Source: Verrucolacustris abundans (GTDB taxonomy: Bacteria; Verrucomicrobiota; Verrucomicrobiia; Methylacidiphilales; Verrucolacustridaceae). Taken from it: a stretch of DNA of 64,000 bases. Under the pieces are notes generated by a model. That model did not search any database. It saw only the letters and a program-made list of their open reading frames with translations, and was not told where the DNA came from. Position numbers and translations under genes: made by a program. This document shows positions 58,193-64,000 of the stretch, piece after piece (positions within the stretch are counted from its first letter, which is position 1; each line of letters begins with the position of its first letter). The stretch lies in contig OZ239145.1 of NCBI GenBank assembly GCA_965194535.1, positions 1,922,001 through 1,986,000 of the forward strand, written 5' to 3'.

Positions 58193-59326
58193 CTACTCAC
58201 TTTTCTGCTCCCCGCCACTTACAGGGACAACTGCGTTTGTTTCAGAGGTTGGCTGTGGAGGAGTGACTGCGGCTCGCGGATACGGCCACATGATAAACTC
58301 GCTTCGGTCAAACCACGGTCCCGAGGGCATAATCAGAGCCGATCCCACCCACTCCGCCCCTACTTTCGAGCGAACGGGAAAATAACCCGTTGCCCCAAGC
58401 AGGGCGGACTGCTGAGGCCCTGCTAACAAAAATTCCAAAAAACGAAACGCTATCTCTTTTTTTGATGACTCCTCTCTTACCCCCAGCACTTCAAAATCCA
58501 CAACCGTACCCGCTGGCAACGCAGACCAGCGGATCAGACCCCCACCCGCCTGTGGATCTAGGACGAGCCTCCAGGCAGGGAGATAACTCAACTGCACGCT
58601 TCCATTCTTTAATCCCTCCCAACACTCCTGCTCCGAAGCCAACTTGCCGCTTAAGGTCGCCTCGACCTGCTGTCGTGCCATCTGCTGGGTTATCTCTCCA
58701 CCCAGATTGATCGGTTTGCCCTGCGACTTAAGCCAAATTGCGCCCATCAGATCTAGATCACTCGGAAAAAGAGACTGGGGCTCGCCAGCCCAACGTGCGG
58801 GAGCGGCCAAAGCCACCTTGTGTGGAGTTCCAGGTGCCACTTTTTTCATAAAAAACCAAGGGCTTACTCTCCATGGACGACTATGAACTCCGTTGGGATC
58901 GAACGCTTGTCCTTGGAATACAGGATTGATTCCTTCTAGAGGCACCCGCCCTGTAAGATCAGCCCAAGAAAATATCTGTCTTAAAGGCTGGAAAGTCCGT
59001 GCCTTGATCAAGTACACATCTCCGTCCGACGGCCACGATCCGTCAGAACCCCTTTCTAAAACCCTCAAATCTATCTTTGGGTTTCCCAATCCACTCGAAA
59101 AGGTGTCCAACCACAAAGCAGGAATCGCAGGTCCCTCCTGATAAACTACTAGTTTAGATGGAAGTTGAAAAAGAGAGGGTGCCGACGGAGCGGCCAACCT
59201 TTCAGGCTCAACCCCACCCGTTCCGAATTTCTGCCCAAGCCCGAACCCCAAGGCCAAGGCCAATAGAAGCCCTACCCCGACTATCCCTGGGACGCGGGAA
59301 TCTGGTTTATTTTCTATAGGATTCAC
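58193..59326 (-). CDS. ABC-type solute-binding-like protein
   Basis: A 377-residue protein with an N-terminal membrane/signal segment (VPGIVGVGLLLALALGFGLG), then a type 1 periplasmic-binding fold (WFDRSEFIMWPYP and FLEFLLAGPQQSALLGATGYFPV, a helix-end pattern of bacterial solute-binding proteins). It has a Pro/Thr-rich, glycosylation-like C-terminus. No permease or ATPase gene is adjacent, so transport is not assured. The GTG at 59326 has GGGAGAAGG upstream and is preferred over the TTG 18 nt before it. It is divergent from the membrane-protein gene at 59406. Confidence 0.62.
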   Translation of the reverse strand: MNPIENKPDSRVPGIVGVGLLLALALGFGLGQKFGTGGVEPERLAAPSAPSLFQLPSKLVVYQEGPAIPALWLDTFSSGLGNPKIDLRVLERGSDGSWPSDGDVYLIKARTFQPLRQIFSWADLTGRVPLEGINPVFQGQAFDPNGVHSRPWRVSPWFFMKKVAPGTPHKVALAAPARWAGEPQSLFPSDLDLMGAIWLKSQGKPINLGGEITQQMARQQVEATLSGKLASEQECWEGLKNGSVQLSYLPAWRLVLDPQAGGGLIRWSALPAGTVVDFEVLGVREESSKKEIAFRFLEFLLAGPQQSALLGATGYFPVRSKVGAEWVGSALIMPSGPWFDRSEFIMWPYPRAAVTPPQPTSETNAVVPVSGGEQKSE

Positions 59327-59405
59327 TTCTCTACCTTCTCCCAAAAGCCCGCTGCAGGAAAGTCACAAGGTTGTCCTTTGGCTGTGCGCTGGGCATAAAG
59401 GAGAT

Positions 59406-59993
59406 ATGCCACAAACCGACCATAAGATTGCCCTTTGGATGGATCAGCTTCGCCGGATGCGCGAGATGCAGTACGCCTACCACAAAAAGTTCTTCCACGG
59501 TCTCTACCTCTTTCTCGTTCTCGTGATCGGCTGCCTTCTCTGGGATAGCCCAATCTCTCTGGCTCTTGTCCCACTCCTCGTGATCACAGCCGGAACCCAG
59601 TCCTGCTTCTATCTCCACTTTGTCGACTTTGCCCGCATCCACGCCCGCTTTGTAGAGGGTCGTTTAAACAAGGCCTTAGGCAAAAGCTCGCTAGTCGGGT
59701 CCGAAATTGAGGATCTCTACTTCTATCCCATTGATGCTCCAAAGATCGGTGGCTTTGTCCCCACGGCGCCTCTCCGTTTTTTCAGCTTCTTCACCCTGCA
59801 CTGGGTCATCCTATGGCTCGGCCTTGCGGCTTTTGCCCTCTGGCGCCTTCTCCCCATGATGGGCGAGTGTGGCAAACACTACCTGATTCTGCTCGGCCTT
59901 TGGGGTGGCCTAAATCTTATCTATCTTGTCTGGTTTTTTAATAAGGCGCGGGATCGTCATGCGATGGACTCTTTTCTGAAAAAGAGTTCGTAA
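59406..59993 (+). CDS. Membrane protein of unknown function
   Basis: A 195-residue protein with four hydrophobic helices (residues ~28-44, 50-65, 125-145, 155-175) and a soluble middle loop (~66-120). AAAGGAG lies 2 nt before the ATG. No family is recognised. It precedes a glycosyltransferase gene by 6 nt and is probably cotranscribed, so a role at a membrane-linked glycan step is possible (inference). Confidence 0.62.
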   Translation: MPQTDHKIALWMDQLRRMREMQYAYHKKFFHGLYLFLVLVIGCLLWDSPISLALVPLLVITAGTQSCFYLHFVDFARIHARFVEGRLNKALGKSSLVGSEIEDLYFYPIDAPKIGGFVPTAPLRFFSFFTLHWVILWLGLAAFALWRLLPMMGECGKHYLILLGLWGGLNLIYLVWFFNKARDRHAMDSFLKKSS

Positions 59994-59999
59994 CTATTT

Positions 60000-60818
60000 A
60001 TGTCGGCTTGCGACATCTCCATCGTAACCCCGGTTTTTAATTCGATCCGCTGGATCGAACTGTGTGTACGATCGGTCCGATATGCCCTGCAGGGCCAAAG
60101 CTATGAACATATCGTCGTGGATGGAGGCAGCACCGACGGCACGCTGGAGTTTCTCAAGCAAGAGCAGGATATCCGGTTAATTTTTGGCCCAGACAAGGGA
60201 ATGTACGATGCCCTCAACAAAGGCATGGTTGCCGCACGGGGTCGCATCCTTGGTCATCTGAACGCCGATGAGCAGTACGACCGGGCGGGCCTAGCCCAAG
60301 CCCTTCAAAAACTTGATCAAACTGGAGCCGACGCCGTCTTTGGCCCCACCATTATGTTGGATGGCCAACTCAACTTTCTTTACCTGTTTAACCAGATCAC
60401 CGTTCCTCATCCGATTGATGCGGATTGGCATATGCCTGTCCAAACCTGTTCATTCCTGTTTCGTCGCCAGATTTGGGAACGGTGCCCCTACCCTTCTGAA
60501 TATCGCGTCGTCGGGGATCACGTCTGGTTCCGCCGTCAAATGAAGCTCGGCCTGAACCTTGTCTCCATCCGCAGGCCCATCGGCATCTTCACCTGGCACC
60601 AGGACGACATTGCCAAACGCCTCGGTTCTCACGGCGAAAATGCGCTGGCCGACGTAAATCGCAAAACGCTCCAAATGCGCATCGCGAAACTTTTTTTCCG
60701 GTTGCGAAAACTTGTCTGGGGGGGGTGCCTACCACCCTTAAGCCTTTCTTACGAAATCACGACCGACCAGCAAACAGGGGTAAAGCGCTCCATTCCTCTC
60801 CCTCGCCTAGGACTTTAG
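60000..60818 (+). CDS. Family 2 glycosyltransferase
   Basis: A 272-residue GT-A fold enzyme. It begins ISIVTPVFNSIRWIELCVRSV, with VVDGGSTDGTLEFLK, and the metal-site strand HLNADEQYD (DxD equivalent). It resembles WcaA/WcaE-type exopolysaccharide transferases that add sugars to a lipid-linked acceptor; donor and acceptor are unknown. It has no membrane helix. It follows the membrane protein in the same direction and converges with the next glycosyltransferase, overlapping it by 4 nt. Confidence 0.85.
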   Translation: MSACDISIVTPVFNSIRWIELCVRSVRYALQGQSYEHIVVDGGSTDGTLEFLKQEQDIRLIFGPDKGMYDALNKGMVAARGRILGHLNADEQYDRAGLAQALQKLDQTGADAVFGPTIMLDGQLNFLYLFNQITVPHPIDADWHMPVQTCSFLFRRQIWERCPYPSEYRVVGDHVWFRRQMKLGLNLVSIRRPIGIFTWHQDDIAKRLGSHGENALADVNRKTLQMRIAKLFFRLRKLVWGGCLPPLSLSYEITTDQQTGVKRSIPLPRLGL

Positions 60819-61768
60819 TTCTCGAGAAATTTTTTTCGAAATATTTCCATCACAACCTTCGGGTCGGCAAATATTTCGTACTCGGTCCCCTGGGTCCTAT
60901 GAGGACGAAAATCCCTTAAGATCTTGATCAATTCACCTGCATGGCGGTATTGCAAAGACTGATTTCCTAACATCTCAAGATGCGCCCTCTCCCTTGACTC
61001 TGAAAATGTAATCACTGGCTTTCCTAAGACGGCGAACTCTCCCACGGCCAACCCAAACGTCTCTCCGTGCCAGCGGGCATGAAGCATCGCATCGCAGGTG
61101 GCGAGGAATTTCGCCTTTTCGAATGGATCTACTGTGGCCTGAAGATAGTGAACATTGGAGAAGCTCTCCGTCCCTCGGATGGTTTCAGTATTGAGAAATA
61201 CAAAATGATCGCCCGTGTAGTTTCGCGCGTGCTCAACTACGGCCCTCCGTGCAAAAGGGATATTAAAAGTGTCCCACCCGCCATGCCGACCGAACACCTT
61301 AGCGCCTTTGGGAATCCCCAGTTTTCCCCTGAGGTCTTCCTCGGAAGCATACCGGGGAACAAAAAACGGCACAAAAGAGTTCTTCTCCCCTGTCATCACC
61401 TGTGACATCCAGGAAGAGAGATAAGCATACGCATCCCCGTGGAATTCATCGCACAGAAACTGGGCGTGAACACAGTTTTTGATCCCGGGAACAAGAAAGC
61501 CGTCAAAGGGCCCGGGCTTCGTGAGATAAAGTACTTCTGCCGCTTCTTTCCTCAGTTTCCTGCTAAGGTCGTTTTTATCGGCGTACTGAGTCACCACAAA
61601 CTCCTCCTGCCATTTTTTTAGCAGAGGGTTTGCGGCAAATTCCGGCCGGTCCGGCAGGCAGAGGATCGATTCATTTCCCAACACGTTGCGATTCAATCGG
61701 GCGTAATCCAACATGGCACCTTCCGAGCCTCGCTCGGTCAACATTCGACTATGAAAGGCGACTTTCAT
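60815..61768 (-). CDS. Glycosyltransferase-like protein (GT-B type)
   Basis: A 317-residue protein with a GT-B-like C-terminal half: VFGRHGGWDTFNIPFAR, a sugar-nucleotide domain with HARWHGETFGLAVGEFAVLGKPVITF (the E-x7-E motif of GT4-type enzymes) and a terminal helix. The N-terminal half is only loosely conserved. The sugar is unknown. It is probably part of a surface-glycan locus. No ribosome site is seen before the ATG. Confidence 0.7.
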   Translation of the reverse strand: MKVAFHSRMLTERGSEGAMLDYARLNRNVLGNESILCLPDRPEFAANPLLKKWQEEFVVTQYADKNDLSRKLRKEAAEVLYLTKPGPFDGFLVPGIKNCVHAQFLCDEFHGDAYAYLSSWMSQVMTGEKNSFVPFFVPRYASEEDLRGKLGIPKGAKVFGRHGGWDTFNIPFARRAVVEHARNYTGDHFVFLNTETIRGTESFSNVHYLQATVDPFEKAKFLATCDAMLHARWHGETFGLAVGEFAVLGKPVITFSESRERAHLEMLGNQSLQYRHAGELIKILRDFRPHRTQGTEYEIFADPKVVMEIFRKKFLEN

Positions 61769-61829
61769 GTCAGTAATAGGAGGTCCGAGGACTGATACCA
61801 GAATACAGTTTTTTGTAATACGGCTATAC

Positions 61830-62231
61830 TCATCTTTTCTCCGCTGGGGACGAGGAACGGCAAAAACTCTCGTGTTTTGCCATCATCCCCCCAATCAACC
61901 TTCCTATCTCTTGAGAGAGCAGGATGAAGGACTCTTTGGACTCCCCACTCAAGTAGCCAGAGGCGTAAGCTGTGTCGATCCAGTGCTGACTTTCCTGAAG
62001 CTCGGCATCGGCGTCGGTCATTTTACTAAGAAAGTGGGCTGGATAGCGCCTCTTGGCCCATGCCTCTGCCATGGCTGCACCGATGGCTCGTGAGGATCTT
62101 CGTATTTGGCTGGTAAGGGCATAAAGCTCCTCTTTCGGCCAAAGCTTGCTCTCCTCAAAAACCAACTCTTGGAGCCTCACAGCTTCCTGATATGCCCTGA
62201 GCTCTTTAAAACCGGAAATTATTTCCGCCAT
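61830..62231 (-). CDS. Four-helix-bundle protein (23S rRNA IVP family)
   Basis: A 133-residue all-helical protein of the family found in 23S rRNA intervening sequences and with retron and Avd genes. The pattern is FKELRAYQEAVRLQELVFEES, then LTSQIRRSSRAIGAAMAEAW (the S-x2-I-x-A-N-I/A-A-E core), and a YASGYLSGES helix. The role is unknown. It is not near an rRNA gene here. The ATG at 62231 lies inside the preceding gene and overlaps its end by 13 nt. Confidence 0.75.
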   Translation of the reverse strand: MAEIISGFKELRAYQEAVRLQELVFEESKLWPKEELYALTSQIRRSSRAIGAAMAEAWAKRRYPAHFLSKMTDADAELQESQHWIDTAYASGYLSGESKESFILLSQEIGRLIGGMMAKHESFCRSSSPAEKR

Positions 62232-62836
62232 CTGTCCTCCGCAATCTGTCGTCGGGCCTCTGCACTCACGTAAAACTCCATCCGTTGATAAACCAACTCG
62301 AGCTGATAGCCCGCACTGCTCATGCGCTGAAACCAAACGGGCCGCATGGTCGGATTCCATAAGCCGACCCATTCAGGCCGGATCTGACTGCTGCGGATTT
62401 CCCTACAAACGCCGGCAGCCTCCCTTGACCCCCTTGTTGTGATTCCAGCAAGATCACTTTTTCTCTCATTCGCAGACCAATTTATCAGACGCCTTTCATG
62501 GATCTTTGTCTCAAGACGTGTTCTTTTGAGTGAAAACAACGGAAAAGGACGGTGCTCCCAAGCCTCAACGCTCCATTCATCGCCCAACCCTTCAACCCAA
62601 ACTCCCAAACTCCCCACGAGCCCATCTCCCGCAACCAACTCGTATACACGACCAGGCCTTTTTCCCCCTAAAAACTTTTCGTTAAATACCCTGAAGAACC
62701 CCTCCTTGGTGAAACCATGATCCTCTAGCCCCCACCTCCTCTCATAACCCGCCAGCTTTTTGCGGTACCAGCCGCGTGATACTGCAGGATATCGCCGGTA
62801 CAACCAGCCGCGGAGTAGTCGAAGAACCGATTTCAT
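62219..62836 (-). CDS. Methyltransferase-like protein of unknown function
   Basis: A 205-residue protein with an Arg-rich N-terminus (SVLRLLRGWLYRRYPAVSRGWYRKKL) and a possible SAM-binding strand (RVYELVAGDGLVGSLGVW, motif I E-L-x-A-G-D-G). Conservation of the rest is low, and no family is certain; it is shorter than full methyltransferases. The ATG has AAAGGGG just upstream. The C-terminus runs into the four-helix-bundle gene and ends in a Gln/Arg-rich string (SAEARRQIAEDRWRK). It may be truncated or fused there. Confidence 0.45.
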   Translation of the reverse strand: MKSVLRLLRGWLYRRYPAVSRGWYRKKLAGYERRWGLEDHGFTKEGFFRVFNEKFLGGKRPGRVYELVAGDGLVGSLGVWVEGLGDEWSVEAWEHRPFPLFSLKRTRLETKIHERRLINWSANERKSDLAGITTRGSREAAGVCREIRSSQIRPEWVGLWNPTMRPVWFQRMSSAGYQLELVYQRMEFYVSAEARRQIAEDRWRK

Positions 62837-62918
62837 AGCCCCTTTTTCTAGCACAGAATCTCCTTCGAATCGTCTTCTTCCTATCGCTGTTTTTGGGAGA
62901 TCCGCTAGAGTTTTTTAA

Positions 62919-64000
62919 ATGCCCTCCCTTCGACCTCTAACCCCAGCCATCCCTTGGCTTGTTGAGCAGAACTGGGAAAAACTCGGCCTGATTCTACCCA
63001 GATCGATTTTGAATTGGGCTGAGATTCATGCCACTCCAAAGCTCATATCTGATGCCGAAATCACCTCATGCATAAGTTTTTGGAGCTCCCGCAAAGTCGC
63101 CCTAGTTAAGCAGTCTGCATACCCGGGAGTGTACCTCCCTGGAACAGGCCGGGATTGGATCAATACCGTTCTTACCGCTCCATATCATCTAGGCCCGATG
63201 TCTTTTTTAGCCAATCTCAACGCCGACTACTTTGTGGTTCGCCAAACCTCTGAACCAGAGACCTATCTGTGGAAAGAGAAGTTCGCTTACGATGCGGATC
63301 CTGAGGCTGCCTTTCGGGGGATCGAAATCTGCCAAAAAAAGCAGGAAGCCATGGAAGTTGTGGATTGCGATCAGATCCGTTGGGACGACTACGATTTGGT
63401 AGTCTGCCTAGATATTCCAATCCCATCCAAAATTACTTTAAAATCCAAAAAGCCAATCTGGGCCTACTATTCTGTGGAGGCCGGCGGTCCCCTTCACAAG
63501 AGATCCCTTGTAGAGCCTGTGAAGGGATATCAACTCTATTTCAACCACTGTTTCCGTCGATACCGCGCCCGGCCCAAAAACAGAACCCATGTCCTTGAGT
63601 TCCCCTTCACCTTTCAGTCCGCAGATTCTTGGCAAAGCTTGGCTCAAAATACACATCCTTCGACAGTTGAACGCCATGGTGCCGTGGTTGACCGTGCGAG
63701 CTGGGAAACATCCGTTGGCGATAAGCCGAGTTACATGACTCCCCTCTCCGGCGACGCCCCCGCTTACATCCAGATGATGACTTCACGCCAATTCGCCATC
63801 TGGACCAATTCTAAACCCCGCTGGGGAAACTGGGCATTGGAAGCCGTCCAGGCCGGATGCATATTCTTAGGCCGAGCGGATTCGCTAGCCATGTCCGGGG
63901 TTCTTCTTCCAGATCTGGTTGTCCCAGATCTTCCCTCAGCCCATAAAAAGATTGAGGCCCTGCTCAAAAATCCTCTCCATATGCAATCTCTGGCCAAGAC
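62919..64000 (+). CDS. Glycosyltransferase-like protein, truncated by window end
   Basis: An open frame with no stop to the window end, encoding at least 360 residues, starting MPSLRPLTPAIPWLVEQNWE. It is a soluble protein with VVRQTSEPETYLWKEK, YDLVVCLDIPIPS, a WAYYSVEAGGP segment and PRWGNWALEAVQAGCIFLGR near the end, the last like the C-terminal sugar-nucleotide half of GT-B transferases. The exact family is not clear. It sits 83 nt from the divergent methyltransferase-like gene and continues the glycan cluster. The real C-terminus lies outside this window. Confidence 0.7.
   Translation, partial: MPSLRPLTPAIPWLVEQNWEKLGLILPRSILNWAEIHATPKLISDAEITSCISFWSSRKVALVKQSAYPGVYLPGTGRDWINTVLTAPYHLGPMSFLANLNADYFVVRQTSEPETYLWKEKFAYDADPEAAFRGIEICQKKQEAMEVVDCDQIRWDDYDLVVCLDIPIPSKITLKSKKPIWAYYSVEAGGPLHKRSLVEPVKGYQLYFNHCFRRYRARPKNRTHVLEFPFTFQSADSWQSLAQNTHPSTVERHGAVVDRASWETSVGDKPSYMTPLSGDAPAYIQMMTSRQFAIWTNSKPRWGNWALEAVQAGCIFLGRADSLAMSGVLLPDLVVPDLPSAHKKIEALLKNPLHMQSLAK

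Noticed and set aside
61830..62231. A retron, diversity-generating element or rRNA intervening sequence around the four-helix-bundle gene.
   Set aside because: No reverse transcriptase, variable repeat or rRNA sequence is next to it.

Overview
This 64 kb window is a dense, mostly single-copy stretch of bacterial chromosome with moderate GC. It looks Gram-negative and rod-shaped: it has outer-membrane beta-barrel and lipoprotein candidates, a complete mreBCD-mrdA-rodA cluster, an O-antigen-ligase-like protein and glycosyltransferases. Gene content (McsB next to ClpC, a PVC-type HNH protein, many small conserved unknowns) suggests a Verrucomicrobiota-like or other PVC-group organism. That is an inference from family resemblance; no rRNA is present to confirm it. 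The + strand is markedly C-rich whichever strand is coding, so the window probably lies on one replichore with the minus strand leading. Most large housekeeping operons are on the minus strand.

Layout. 1-9.8 kb: accessory and small genes (beta-barrel protein, HicAB toxin-antitoxin, NagZ, RelE-like protein, an exported SAM-hydrolase-like lipoprotein, an orphan nuoA, two drug/metabolite-type transporters, a Tat-exported aldo/keto reductase, UDP-glucuronate-epimerase-like protein, an MTH1-like Nudix, a rhomboid pseudoprotease, an Rrf2 regulator). 9.8-14.3 kb: mcsB, clpC, a UbiE methyltransferase with no standard start codon, and tRNA-Ala(CGC). 14.3-19.7 kb: rpoD, dnaG, a DUF362 protein, ndk. 19.7-24.8 kb: an O-antigen ligase/TPR protein, then the conserved rpmH-rnpA-yidD-yidC-jag cluster with overlapping genes. 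24.8-30.1 kb: PLP enzyme, HNH protein, coiled-coil/TPR protein, GAF histidine kinase. 28.5-40.3 kb (minus): mreB-mreC-mreD-mrdA-rodA-rng-glnD-histidine kinase, nearly all coupled by 1-4 nt overlaps. 40.3-48.7 kb: LON-domain protein, aroD, a coiled-coil membrane protein, cinA-recA, a HEAT/THUMP methyltransferase, trhO, manA. 49.2-57.5 kb (plus): ftsK, a RodZ-like HTH protein, rimO, pgsA, DUF1802, an HTH-MBL hydrolase, queC, queE. 57.5-64 kb: SDR, a solute-binding-like protein, then the edge of a glycan locus (membrane protein, GT2, a second glycosyltransferase, a four-helix-bundle protein overlapping a methyltransferase-like gene, and a glycosyltransferase-like gene that runs off the end).

The best leads are: paired CCTAGG/AGGACA inverted repeats between cinA-recA and a divergent methyltransferase; the McsB-ClpC pair without McsA/CtsR and facing an Rrf2 regulator; the ubiE homologue whose only plausible start is CTG overlapping the clpC stop; a SAM-hydrolase family protein with a lipoprotein signal; and cell-shape genes cotranscribed with glnD and an orphan histidine kinase. 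I found no CRISPR array, prophage, IS element or origin. No single wholly new system stands out.
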